From CALINB01 sp938045325 (GTDB taxonomy: Bacteria; Pseudomonadota; Alphaproteobacteria; Rhodospirillales; CALINB01), in NCBI GenBank assembly GCA_038114465.1, contig JAYNQW010000004.1, positions 62,001 through 126,000 on the forward strand: DNA of 64,000 nucleotides, read 5' to 3'. Positions 8,389 to 16,900 of the stretch are shown piece by piece. The notes under the pieces were generated by a model. The model searched no databases. It was not told the origin of the DNA and saw only the letters and a list, made by a program, of their open reading frames with translations. Each line of letters begins with the position of its first letter. The stretch's first letter is position 1. The translations under genes and the position numbers were made by a program.

Positions 8389-10065
8389 TTAAACCACTGC
8401 TAAAGGCGCTAAAGCATCAATATCGGTGACCACATCGATAATCACCGGACGGTTCGCGTTAAACGCCTTGTCCAACGCACCGGGTAATTCGCCCGGTTTT
8501 TCGACCCGGATGCCGACGGCGCCCATGTCTTCGGCAATCTTGGCAAAATTGACGTCCGTGAAGTGCCATAAACGCAAGCCTTCGTCGGTTTGTTCGCCAC
8601 CGTAGACGCGATCAAACCCGCGTTTAGATTGATTGCCGGAACTGTTGTTGTTCACCAGCGTCACAGAATTCACCCCCCAACGGGCCGCCGATTCGATTTC
8701 GGCGATGTGATACCAAAAACCGGCATCGCCGGTGAAGGCGAACACGGGCCGGTCCGGCGCGCCGCATTTTGCACCAATACCGGCCGAAAACGCCCAGCCG
8801 AGATGCCCGGCGCTTCGCATATAGCTCTGGCTTGGCGTACGCAGGTCATACATGCCGCCCATCCACATGCCGCCATGTCCGGTATCGGCAACAACAATGG
8901 CATCATCCGGCAAGTGCTTGCTCAGTTCATGGCAAATCCGCTCCGGCCGCATGGGGGTCGCATCGGATTCTAATAAGTCCTTATATTTGTCATACCATTC
9001 GCCGACGACGTCTTTGGCACGTTTTGCCCAATTTTCCCGGCCGCTTGCAGACTCAGCGTTTGTTTGCTCGAGCATCCGCGCAATAACCGTTTTGGCGTCC
9101 CCCTGCACGGCCGCCTGGAACGGATAATTACGGCCAAGCTCTTCCGGCTCAATGTCGATTTGAATGACCGGCCGACCGATCTCCGGCACCTGCCAAAAAT
9201 TAGTCACCATACCGCCGGTCGATGAGCCGATGTAGCAAACGAGATCGGCTTCGTTCACGATCCGGTTGGCACTTTCGCGTGAATACGTTCCGACCACGCC
9301 AACGGATAGAGGATGCGTTGCCGGAATTGAATCTTTGCCATTTAGCGATGTTGCGATGGGAATGTTCAGCCGTTCGGCTAACGATACCAGTTCAGCCTGC
9401 GCCCCTGATGCCCGCACACCACCACCGGCAACAATGACCGGTTTTTTTGATGCTTCGAGTAAAGACAGCGCCGCCCGGACCTGGTCCGGTGCTGGTTCGG
9501 GACGAAATGGAGTCACACGCTTAAACATATCCTCGCACAACACTTCCATATCGGCTTCTTCGGCATCGACTTGGCCTTCATTCCCGCGAAATTGCAAATG
9601 AACCGGTCCGGGACAACCCGTAACAGCCGTGCGAAACGCTTGGCGTACCATATCGGGAAACCGTTCGACGGCATCGACGGTCGCATTGAATTTCGTTACA
9701 GGCTCAAACGCCGGCACGTCATCGACTTCCTGGTAAACACCACGGAACTTTGTCGACGGATCACGCCCACCAGTCATGGCAATGACAGGCGAGCGGGCCA
9801 ACCACGCATCGCGCAAACCGGCGGCCAAATTTAAGGCACCGATGACCTGCGCCATGCAGATGCCGGGCTTTCCCGTAGCGCGAGCGTAGCCATCGGCCAT
9901 GTACGCTGCCGATTTTTCCGAATGCACATGCAGACGTTTAATATCCGTGCGCTTTTCAAGCTCAACCATGGTCGTGCGCAGCACCGCCGGCACCATGAAG
10001 ATGTGGCTAACATCATAGCCTTTAAGCATATCGGCCATAACTTGCGCACCGGTCATTTTCGCCAT
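8389..10065 (-). CDS. Thiamine-diphosphate-dependent enzyme, acetolactate-synthase-like
   Basis: The 558 residues show the three-domain layout of the large TPP family (acetolactate synthase, benzoylformate decarboxylase, sulfopyruvate/oxalyl-CoA types). The cofactor-activating Glu is at position 50 (HVHSEKSAAYMADGYAR). The central nucleotide-binding-like domain follows, with IDIEPEELGRNYPF. The Mg/TPP motif GDAGFWYHIAEIESA is completed by VNNNSSGNQ. No regulatory small subunit is nearby, which argues against a biosynthetic acetolactate synthase. It ends a four-gene minus-strand cluster (amidohydrolase, cupin, cyclase-like, TPP enzyme) with only 31 bases to the preceding gene. A ligase or decarboxylase step in catabolism is the likely role; the substrate is unknown. 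Confidence 0.88.
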   Translation of the reverse strand: MAKMTGAQVMADMLKGYDVSHIFMVPAVLRTTMVELEKRTDIKRLHVHSEKSAAYMADGYARATGKPGICMAQVIGALNLAAGLRDAWLARSPVIAMTGGRDPSTKFRGVYQEVDDVPAFEPVTKFNATVDAVERFPDMVRQAFRTAVTGCPGPVHLQFRGNEGQVDAEEADMEVLCEDMFKRVTPFRPEPAPDQVRAALSLLEASKKPVIVAGGGVRASGAQAELVSLAERLNIPIATSLNGKDSIPATHPLSVGVVGTYSRESANRIVNEADLVCYIGSSTGGMVTNFWQVPEIGRPVIQIDIEPEELGRNYPFQAAVQGDAKTVIARMLEQTNAESASGRENWAKRAKDVVGEWYDKYKDLLESDATPMRPERICHELSKHLPDDAIVVADTGHGGMWMGGMYDLRTPSQSYMRSAGHLGWAFSAGIGAKCGAPDRPVFAFTGDAGFWYHIAEIESAARWGVNSVTLVNNNSSGNQSKRGFDRVYGGEQTDEGLRLWHFTDVNFAKIAEDMGAVGIRVEKPGELPGALDKAFNANRPVIIDVVTDIDALAPLAVV

Positions 10066-10096
10066 GGGAAGACTCCGTCTTTGTTTAAGTTGCTAT

Positions 10097-11101
10097 TTAT
10101 TTAATGGCGAGCGGATTGACCGGCGAACCGACCGCGCCGGTGATCGGCAAGGCCGGCGCGACAAACATAAACTCGTATCGTCCGTCCTTGGCGCAATCCT
10201 TGGCGATTTCCGTGAAGTCGAAAATTTCGCCGACGGTCAAGCCCATGATCGGGATCGAAATCCAATGCCACGGCTGGTTGTATTCTTTCGACCGGTTCGG
10301 CCGTACTTCGGCCCCCCAAGTATCGGTCGCGACACCGGCGACTTCCTTTTCATGCAGCCATTGCAGTGTATCAAAACCGAGGCCCGGCGCATCGCCGCCG
10401 GGGTAGCCATCCCAGTTGCCCTTGTGCAGGCAATGCTCGAGCTGGCCGGTCCTCACCATGACAAAATCACCACGCTTGACCTCGACGTCATGATGCTTAG
10501 CCGTATCTTCCAAATGTTTTGCCGTGACCTCAAATGCATCCGGCAGCCATTTCTTGCCGAGCATCTTCGGCACGTCTAATAAGATGCCCCGGCCGACGAT
10601 TTTGTCGCGGGTCTTTTCAATGCCGCATTTTTGCGCGCCGTTACTGGTCACCTCACGGACATCGAAACCGTTGTACATGTAGTCTTCGTAAAAGATGTGC
10701 CCTAATCCGTCCCATTGCGTGCCGCATTGGGTCGGCAGGATAACGATATCATCAGAAGCCCGTATCTTGCGGTGATCCAGCACGCCGGAATAGGCATCCG
10801 TTCCCGTGCGCAACATGACATGGATCGGATTAAAACGGTTCATCGGCGGATACTTCGTTTTGCCACCTTGTGGTCCCGCTTGATCAAAATTGAGCGCCAG
10901 CGAAAAGACCTTGCCCCGTTGCACCAATTGCGCGGCCTCAACGATGTCTTTCGGCTTGATGTAATTCAGCGTGCCAATTTCGTCTTTCTTGCCCCACTTA
11001 CCCCAGTTTTTAAGCTTTCTCGCCGCGGCCTTCATCATGGGCTTGGTCACCAGCCCTTTGAAGCTCACTTTTTTCGCTTTTGATTTTGCTTTCTTCGCCA
11101 T
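10097..11101 (-). CDS. Cyclase-family metal hydrolase with basic N-terminus
   Basis: The 334-residue protein belongs to the cyclase family, whose members include kynurenine formamidase and isatin hydrolase and use a divalent metal to open amide or lactone-type bonds. The usual HxGTHxD motif appears here as PTQCGTQWDGLGH, with Gln in place of the two histidines; I recall this as a feature of a larger-sized subgroup. The first 40 residues are very basic, beginning MAKKAKSKAKKVSF. The start is supported by agagga before the ATG. It lies 15 bases after the cupin gene and 31 before the TPP enzyme, so it belongs to the same transcription unit. Confidence 0.83.
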   Translation of the reverse strand: MAKKAKSKAKKVSFKGLVTKPMMKAAARKLKNWGKWGKKDEIGTLNYIKPKDIVEAAQLVQRGKVFSLALNFDQAGPQGGKTKYPPMNRFNPIHVMLRTGTDAYSGVLDHRKIRASDDIVILPTQCGTQWDGLGHIFYEDYMYNGFDVREVTSNGAQKCGIEKTRDKIVGRGILLDVPKMLGKKWLPDAFEVTAKHLEDTAKHHDVEVKRGDFVMVRTGQLEHCLHKGNWDGYPGGDAPGLGFDTLQWLHEKEVAGVATDTWGAEVRPNRSKEYNQPWHWISIPIMGLTVGEIFDFTEIAKDCAKDGRYEFMFVAPALPITGAVGSPVNPLAIK

Positions 11102-11116
11102 GATGACTCCTCTGAG

Positions 11117-11527
11117 TTATTTCTTTTCGTCCGGATCGAATCCCGGCTCATAATGGGGTTTATCGTAAGTACCGTCTTGGGTTTCCGTTTTCAGTTCCCG
11201 TGATGCATCTTTAATGCCGATAAATTCAACATCTTCATCCGACACCGTAATGAACTGATGATAGACGCCGGCGGGGACATAAACGAGTTCACCCGGACCA
11301 ACGACGCGTTCGTCTTCACCCTCAATCACGACTTTTAATTGTCCTTTGAGGATGTAATTAAACTGCTCAATCGAATGCTTGTGCATGCGAGAGCCTGTCC
11401 CCTTGGCTTTTGTTGCCAAGCCGAAGCTGATGCGCTCGCCAATCAATTTCGCGCCGTGAGAAGACGACACGCCCGGCGCATAGTCGAACTTTTCGGCTTC
11501 CGAAAAATTCGGAAAAATGTGTTTCAT
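11117..11527 (-). CDS. Single-domain cupin
   Basis: This small (136 aa) cupin beta-barrel protein has metal motif 1, GTGSRMHKHSIEQFNYILKG, with two His and a Gln at the usual Glu position, and motif 2, PGELVYVPAGVYHQF, with the third His. It is clearly related to the cupin parts of the two H1-tailed proteins at 13254-14129 and 58384-59031, but lacks the tail. The C-terminus ends with the shared pattern HYEPGFDPDEKK. The start has an excellent gggagg site. It sits upstream of the cyclase-like gene by 15 bases, suggesting a linked role such as handling or binding a metabolite. No enzyme activity can be assigned. Confidence 0.85.
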   Translation of the reverse strand: MKHIFPNFSEAEKFDYAPGVSSSHGAKLIGERISFGLATKAKGTGSRMHKHSIEQFNYILKGQLKVVIEGEDERVVGPGELVYVPAGVYHQFITVSDEDVEFIGIKDASRELKTETQDGTYDKPHYEPGFDPDEKK

Positions 11528-11581
11528 TGTTTAGACCTCCCTGGTTTCTATGTTTTAGCTTGTCTTGGTCCTTACAGCAAT

Positions 11582-11610
11582 AAGCCCCGGCGAAGACAAT
11601 GCCGGGGCTT
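11582..11610. terminator. Strong hairpin between amidohydrolase and cupin genes
   Basis: A perfect 10-bp stem (11582-11591 with 11601-11610) encloses a 9-base loop. On the minus strand, the direction of transcription here, the following U tract is weak, so it may attenuate rather than stop transcription from the amidohydrolase gene into the cupin gene. Confidence 0.65.
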
Positions 11611-11635
11611 TTGATTAAATCGTTCGATTTTTGGC

Positions 11636-12988
11636 TTAGAGGTCGTCCAGCTTCTTCCAGGGCGGCGGTGCCGGATGGACCACATAACGCGGTGTATCGG
11701 AGAAACGGTCGATAAAAACACCGCCGGCCTTCATCACCATTTTGATGTTGTCTTTTTTCTGCAGAACGGTGATATCGCGATCCGGGCTGCCGTCGATGGC
11801 GAGAATATCGGCGATTTTGCCTTTCTCGATCGTGCCGAGATCTTTGTCGAGCCGGACCGCTTCGGCGGCGTTTTTCGTCGCCGTCACGATGGCTTCCATC
11901 GGCGTCATCCCGAGATCGACATAAAGCGCCAACTCGTTTGCATTTTCGCCGAATTCCGGATCGAGACCAGTATCCGTACCCATGGCCAGCTTCACGCCTG
12001 ACTGATGGAATTTTTTGAAGGATTCATAAGTGTAAGGCTGAATCTTTTTCATTTTCTTCAAAATGAATTCCGGCGTACCGCATTTCCGGCGCACCTCAAT
12101 GGCATGATCAGTCCGGTGCAGAAGCGTCGGAATCACAGGAATTTGCGCATCTTCGATCATCTTGATGGTTTCGTCATCGGTAAAGACGATGTGCTCAATC
12201 GTATCAACCCCGGCGCGCACACACATGCGATGCGATTCGGTCGTAAAACAGTGCACAGCGCATTGCGCGTGGAAAGCATGACACTCATCAACAATGGCAT
12301 CGAGCTCTTCCTGGGTCATATTGCGCACGTCGGGCTCTTCCTTATCGGTACCGCCGCCGCCGGATGCGGACGTTTTGATAAAGTCTGCACCATGACGAAG
12401 CTGCTCACGAGTGGCCCGACGCAAATCCCACGGCCCATCGGCAACCAAATCATCGGCGACCCGGACATGGGCACGCGGCAGCGTAAGATCCAAGTGAGAA
12501 TTCGTAATGACGGCGCGGCCGCAAACGATCAAACGAGGTCCGGCTAAAACACCGTTATCAATGGCATCTTTCAAGGCAACCATTTCAACCGTGTTTTGCC
12601 CAGTCGGCAACATGCGGCCTTGATCGCGCAACGTCGTGAAACCCATTTCAAAACACAACTGTGCATGAAACAGCGTGTAATAACTTTGCAGTCCGCGGGA
12701 AACTTCGAAAATGGAGACCCGATAGTTATTCCAAGTGATCGGGTTAAAAGCTGCAATATGCACATGCAGATCGAACATGCCCGGCATTAGCGTGTATTTG
12801 GAGGCATCGATGACTTCGGCGCCGGCTGGGATCTTAACTTTACCCTTAACACCGACTTCCTTGATGCGGTCGTCTTTAATGACGATGATCGGATTATTAA
12901 TAATCTCTCCGCCGTTGCCATCAACGAGCCGCTTGCCCTTGATGACTTTGACATTGCCTGATTTCTTTTTTGCTGCCGATTTTGCCAC
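11636..12988 (-). CDS. Amidohydrolase-superfamily metal-dependent hydrolase
   Basis: This is a cytosolic TIM-barrel hydrolase of the imidazolonepropionase/prolidase-like branch. The HxH metal pair is in FDLHVHIAAF, the likely carboxylated Lys in DFIKTSASGGGG, further His ligands in CAVHCFTTESH and TIEHIVF, and the catalytic Asp in MGTDTGLDPEFG. The longest frame opens at 13051, but a GTG at 12988 preceded by gggag gives the natural start VAKSAAKKKSGN; I use it. The result is 450 residues with a short Lys-rich N-terminus like that of its neighbours. It is the first gene of the minus-strand amidohydrolase, cupin, cyclase, TPP cluster, separated from the cupin by a hairpin. The substrate is unknown. 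Confidence 0.85.
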   Translation of the reverse strand: MAKSAAKKKSGNVKVIKGKRLVDGNGGEIINNPIIVIKDDRIKEVGVKGKVKIPAGAEVIDASKYTLMPGMFDLHVHIAAFNPITWNNYRVSIFEVSRGLQSYYTLFHAQLCFEMGFTTLRDQGRMLPTGQNTVEMVALKDAIDNGVLAGPRLIVCGRAVITNSHLDLTLPRAHVRVADDLVADGPWDLRRATREQLRHGADFIKTSASGGGGTDKEEPDVRNMTQEELDAIVDECHAFHAQCAVHCFTTESHRMCVRAGVDTIEHIVFTDDETIKMIEDAQIPVIPTLLHRTDHAIEVRRKCGTPEFILKKMKKIQPYTYESFKKFHQSGVKLAMGTDTGLDPEFGENANELALYVDLGMTPMEAIVTATKNAAEAVRLDKDLGTIEKGKIADILAIDGSPDRDITVLQKKDNIKMVMKAGGVFIDRFSDTPRYVVHPAPPPWKKLDDL

Positions 12989-13253
12989 TGGATTTATCTC
13001 CCTCTCGCCCCCGCAATGATTAAATTGCAGATTAAAATATTTTGTTTGCATTAGTTTAAGAGCAACTAAGACGTCTGATTATCATAGACGGCAATTCAGC
13101 CCTGTCAATTGCCTGACCGAACCGTAATATCCTTTAAACATTAGAATTTTTCTATTGCGACATATTCGCAAAACACTTGCTTCACGATGCCTCTAAATTT
13201 ATGTTTGTGAGCAACCATTCACGGCACAATTAACCACCCAGGAACCGAACATC

Positions 13254-14129
13254 ATGGCCAAATCTTTGAGGAAAAAGAAGAAACCTGCGCGACGCAAAAA
13301 GCCCGCGAAACGCAAAGCGGTCAAAAAGAAAACCGTATCGAAGCGCCGTCCAACAAAACGCAAAGCCACGAAGCGCAAGGCAACTAAACGTAAAACGGTG
13401 AAGCGCAAAGCGACGAAGCGCAAGGCGACGAAGCGTAAGGCGACTCGCAAAAAGCCGGCTAAAAAGAAAGCAACAAAAAAAAGTAAATCCTCAAAGAAAA
13501 CCGCACGGAAAAAACCCGCGAAGCGGAAGCCGGCCAAGAAAAAATCAACGAGCAAAAAACCGGTGAAGAAAAAAACACCGGCTAAGCGTAAGGCCACGAA
13601 GAAGAAAAAAGCTACGGCTTCGAAGAAAAAGCCGAAGGTTTTCGTCTACAACATGTACGACCTTAAAAAGCCGAAAGGGCCGGCGAGCGCCGAGGTTAAC
13701 CCGCACCGCAAGCTGTCGGGCAAATCGACAACGGAAGCCTGTAATATTAAAGGCGCGCAAATGCAGGTGGGGATCGCCCACAAACGCCAGGGCACCGGCT
13801 CCAAGCTCCATACGCACCCGAACGAGCAATACAACTTCGTGCTCAAGGGAACGCTGGTTGTGGATATCGACGGTCGAATTCAACGATGCCCCGCCGGCAG
13901 TGTCGTTCATATACCAGCAGGCACGGTACACAGCACCTGCGCATCCGAAGAGGGCGACGCCATCTTCTACGTCTGTAAGGATAACCGTCACGGTATGGCG
14001 GGGCCACCGATCGACGGCAAGGAAGATGGTGCGCGCTATCTACCTGGCTTCGAGCCGACGGAAGAGCAACGCCAACAAGACGCGGATAAAACTCGCAAAG
14101 TTACAGACGACAAAGTCAAAAGACTTTAG
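13254..14129 (+). CDS. Cupin with long histone-H1-like Lys-rich N-terminal tail
   Basis: Residues 1-128 are almost entirely Lys, Arg, Ala, Thr and Pro, including tandem KRKAT units (about 35-65); this composition resembles bacterial histone H1-like/AlgP-type DNA-binding tails. Residues 165-245 form a cupin: TGSKLHTHPNEQYNFVLKG (two His, Gln) and GSVVHIPAGTVHS (third His). The C-terminal tail is charged. The cupin part is homologous to those at 11117 and 58384. It is a true single frame with a site (agga) before the ATG. It is divergent from the amidohydrolase gene and overlaps the convergent CoA-synthetase gene by 4 bases. Nucleoid or RNA association through the tail is inference; the cupin's ligand is unknown. 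Confidence 0.85.
   Translation: MAKSLRKKKKPARRKKPAKRKAVKKKTVSKRRPTKRKATKRKATKRKTVKRKATKRKATKRKATRKKPAKKKATKKSKSSKKTARKKPAKRKPAKKKSTSKKPVKKKTPAKRKATKKKKATASKKKPKVFVYNMYDLKKPKGPASAEVNPHRKLSGKSTTEACNIKGAQMQVGIAHKRQGTGSKLHTHPNEQYNFVLKGTLVVDIDGRIQRCPAGSVVHIPAGTVHSTCASEEGDAIFYVCKDNRHGMAGPPIDGKEDGARYLPGFEPTEEQRQQDADKTRKVTDDKVKRL
13350..13455 (+). repeat. In-gene tandem KRKAT-coding repeats
   Basis: Imperfect 15-base units (of the form aag gcg acg aag cgt) repeat several times within the tail of the H1-like cupin gene and encode KRKAT pentapeptides. Such repeats can expand or contract by slippage, so tail length may vary between strains. Confidence 0.7.
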
Positions 14130-15577
14130 GAACGGCTATCCAGAAAGCGCTCGTAGGCCGCCATACCTGCGAGCGCGGATGCCGCATTTGCGAGTTCATC
14201 GAATACGGGAATCCCCCGCTCACCTGCCCAAGCGCGAAACTCTTGCTTACAATGTTCGGTTTCCGGTTTGCCGTCCGAACGCAGCACCAGCATAAAATGT
14301 TCATCACCGGGATGGCATTGCCGGACTGTTTCGGCAAGCGTGAGAACGGTCTCGACTGTTTTTGCATCCGTCACCACTTGGGTTAAAAGAACCGGCAAAT
14401 TGATGTGCAGCACGAACGCATCCAATGTCTCGTTTTTAAAAACCACATCCATAATCTCTTCGGCGAGCTTGCCGCCTTTGCGCTGAAAGGCGCCGGCCGG
14501 CGTATCGATAGGATTAACGTAGCCTGTGCCTGGCGGCAGATCGAGAGCGATTAATGCATCCTGTGTTTTTTGCGAGAACGGCAACACATTGAGCCCCTTT
14601 TCGGCAAAGGCATCGACCGCGATCACGCTGGTCCCGCCGCCGTTGCCGAACAAGGCTGCCCCCGTTGTCGGCCGGTTGGGGCGCGGCGTTAGCGCCTGAA
14701 AAGCGCTCAGAATATCAAGCAAGTCGTGCAGATCGTTTGCCCGGATCGCACCGGTTTGCTTAAACAACGCATCCCATACCCGGTCGTCGGCAGCAAGCGC
14801 ACCCGTATGGGACGCCGCCGCTAATTGCCCTTGTACCGAGCGGCCACTTTTTAAAATAATAACCGGCTTTTTCCCCTTCGCTTTCTTCAGTGTTTCGAAA
14901 AATGCCCGCCCGTCGCGCGCGCCTTCCAGATAAAGGGCAATGATTTTTGTTTCCGTGTCAGCGAGATAATATTCGAGCAGTTCACCCGGCGTGACATCGG
15001 CCGTATTCCCGGTTGTCATGACCGCACTAAAACGCAAGCCGCGCTCGTTGCCGCTCCAAATGATGTCCATGGCAATCCCGCCGCTTTGCGACACCACGCC
15101 GATATGCCCTGGTTCGGGCGAACTATTCTCGACAAAGATCAAGCCGCCGGTTGGGCAATACGCGCCGGGACAATTCGGGCCTAAAATTCGAATGCCGGAC
15201 TCTTTTCCCGCGATGGCTAATTCTTGCTGCAAGGCCATGCCGTCTTCGGTCTCGCCGAAACCGCTGGAAATAACATGGGCGAATTTGACATTTCCCGTTC
15301 CGGCACGCAATGCGTCCGGTATCGCACCGGCAGGAATCGCGACATAAACATAGTCAACGGGTTCGGGCGTCTCGCCTAATGAGGCATACGCTCTTAAGCC
15401 ATCGATTTCAGCCGCCTTCGGGTGGATTGGATAAATCGGCCCTTGAAATCCAAACCGCTGCAGCCGGTCGATGATGACATTCGAACGGTTGCGTGTCGTC
15501 GAGGATGCCCCCATCACCGCAATCGTCTTGGGATGGAATAGTGACTTAAAATTGGCGCCAATATCGGTTTTGGTCAT
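14126..15577 (-). CDS. ADP-forming acyl-CoA synthetase alpha-subunit-type protein
   Basis: The 483 residues contain a CoA-binding Rossmann domain (TIAVMGASSTTRNRSN near the N-terminus) and a succinyl-CoA-ligase-like domain. The latter carries LGPNCPGAY, VVSQSGGIAMD and the phospho-histidine type segment AAASHTGALAADD. This matches the alpha part of acetate/acyl-CoA ligases (ADP-forming), which make ATP from acyl-CoA or, in reverse, activate acids. The ATP-grasp beta part is absent from the protein and from the window, so it needs a partner elsewhere or has another role. It is convergent with the H1-cupin gene (4-base overlap) and divergent from the thiolase operon, which uses acyl-CoA substrates. 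Confidence 0.83.
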   Translation of the reverse strand: MTKTDIGANFKSLFHPKTIAVMGASSTTRNRSNVIIDRLQRFGFQGPIYPIHPKAAEIDGLRAYASLGETPEPVDYVYVAIPAGAIPDALRAGTGNVKFAHVISSGFGETEDGMALQQELAIAGKESGIRILGPNCPGAYCPTGGLIFVENSSPEPGHIGVVSQSGGIAMDIIWSGNERGLRFSAVMTTGNTADVTPGELLEYYLADTETKIIALYLEGARDGRAFFETLKKAKGKKPVIILKSGRSVQGQLAAASHTGALAADDRVWDALFKQTGAIRANDLHDLLDILSAFQALTPRPNRPTTGAALFGNGGGTSVIAVDAFAEKGLNVLPFSQKTQDALIALDLPPGTGYVNPIDTPAGAFQRKGGKLAEEIMDVVFKNETLDAFVLHINLPVLLTQVVTDAKTVETVLTLAETVRQCHPGDEHFMLVLRSDGKPETEHCKQEFRAWAGERGIPVFDELANAASALAGMAAYERFLDSRS

Positions 15578-15708
15578 ACGATTAGCTTGTTCTCGGCTGT
15601 TCGTCTCATGGGCTTGATTTCAGATACCATAGCAGCGCTTGCGGCTACATTCACGACTCTGGTACAACCGCACGAAACAACCAATAATCCAATACCCCGG
15701 AGGATCCT

Positions 15709-16896
15709 ATGAGCAAAGACGACATTTTCATTCTTGGTGGTGCACGCACGCCGATCGGTCGCTTCGGCGGTGCCATATCGGCCTCCAATGCTGTCGACAT
15801 CGGCGCGACAGCAATTGCCGCTGCGGTTAAAAATGCCGCCGTCAGCCCCGATGATGTTAATCTCTGCGTCATGGGCCATGCCCGTCAAGCTGGCAACGGC
15901 CCCAATCCGGCACGCCTGATGGCCCTGAAAGGCGGACTACCGAAATCGGCCCCCGCGTTCACCACACAAATGGCCTGTATCTCCGGTTTGCTCGCCGTGA
16001 TCGAGGCGCGTGCCGCCATCATGGACGGCGAAGCCGATGTCGCCGTCGTCGGCGGCTGCGAACACATGAGTTCGATCCCCTATTTAATCCAGGGTATGCG
16101 TTGGGGCACCAAAATGGGCGACGCCCCGGTGCTTGACGGCCTCTCCAAAGACGGCTTTCGCGATCCGCTAACCGGTGCCCATATGGGTGAACTGGCCGAT
16201 CACATGGCCAAACGTGAAGGCATCAGCCGCGAGGATCAGGATCAGTTCTCTTTACGCAGTCAACAAACCGCGGCCAAGGCCATCGAAGCGGGACATTACA
16301 AATCTCAAATTGAACCGGTCGAAATCCCGGGCCGCAAAGGCCCAGAGGTGGTCGAGCTTGATGAACATCCCCGCCCCGATACTAAGCTCGAAAGTCTTGC
16401 GAAACTAAAACCGGTTTTTGTTAAGGATGGCAGCGTCACAGCGGGATCGTCTTCCGGTATCACGGATGGCGCCTGCGCCCTGGTGATTGCCAACGAAGCC
16501 GCAGTCAAGCGCCTTAAGGCAAACCCCCGGGCAAGAATCATGGGCGCCTCGCTGGCCGCCTTGGTCCCCGAGGACTACACCATCGCACCAGTTGAATCGA
16601 CCAAGAAGCTGATGAAAAAACTGGGTGTTAACATCCAGGATGTCGATCAAACCGAAATTAACGAAGCCTTTGCCGCCATGGCAATCGCGTGCACGCGCAT
16701 GCTTGATCTCGATCCCGAAACCGTCAACAACTGGGGTGGCGCCATCGCCCTTGGCCATCCGATCGGCATGTCGGGCGCGCGCATTCTGCTGAACACACTA
16801 CAACGGCTCGAAGAAGACGGCGGTACAACAGGACTCGCAACCCTTTGCGGCAACGGCGGACACGGCGCGTCGATGCTGATCGAAAAAGCGGCTTAA
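15709..16896 (+). CDS. Thiolase (acetyl-CoA acyltransferase)
   Basis: This thiolase is of normal length (395 aa) and cleaves 3-ketoacyl-CoA or condenses acetyl-CoA. The nucleophilic Cys90 lies in TTQMACISGLLAV, the His in ALGHPIGMSGAR, and the second Cys in LCGNGGHGAS; this last motif has Asn where most thiolases have Gly. A very good ribosome site (ggagg) lies just before the ATG. It is the first gene of a plus-strand operon: the 3-hydroxyacyl-CoA dehydrogenase starts 4 bases after its stop. The pair suggests the last two steps of a beta-oxidation-type pathway, probably on a non-standard acyl-CoA. Confidence 0.9.
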   Translation: MSKDDIFILGGARTPIGRFGGAISASNAVDIGATAIAAAVKNAAVSPDDVNLCVMGHARQAGNGPNPARLMALKGGLPKSAPAFTTQMACISGLLAVIEARAAIMDGEADVAVVGGCEHMSSIPYLIQGMRWGTKMGDAPVLDGLSKDGFRDPLTGAHMGELADHMAKREGISREDQDQFSLRSQQTAAKAIEAGHYKSQIEPVEIPGRKGPEVVELDEHPRPDTKLESLAKLKPVFVKDGSVTAGSSSGITDGACALVIANEAAVKRLKANPRARIMGASLAALVPEDYTIAPVESTKKLMKKLGVNIQDVDQTEINEAFAAMAIACTRMLDLDPETVNNWGGAIALGHPIGMSGARILLNTLQRLEEDGGTTGLATLCGNGGHGASMLIEKAA

Positions 16897-16900
16897 TTAA

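Noticed and set aside
8389..10065. Biosynthetic acetolactate synthase (IlvB)
   Set aside because: No small regulatory subunit gene is adjacent and the neighbours are catabolic hydrolases.
13350..13455. Short regular repeats that could suggest a CRISPR array
   Set aside because: The units are about 15 bases without unique spacers and lie in frame inside a protein gene.
13199..13597. Phe/Leu-rich reading frame opposite the H1-tailed cupin gene
   Set aside because: It is the antisense of Lys/Arg codons in the tail, which read as Phe and Leu; the plus-strand frame ends in a clear cupin domain.
15574..15888. Minus-strand frame across the start of the thiolase gene
   Set aside because: It overlaps the well-supported thiolase start and its ribosome site; no homology is visible.
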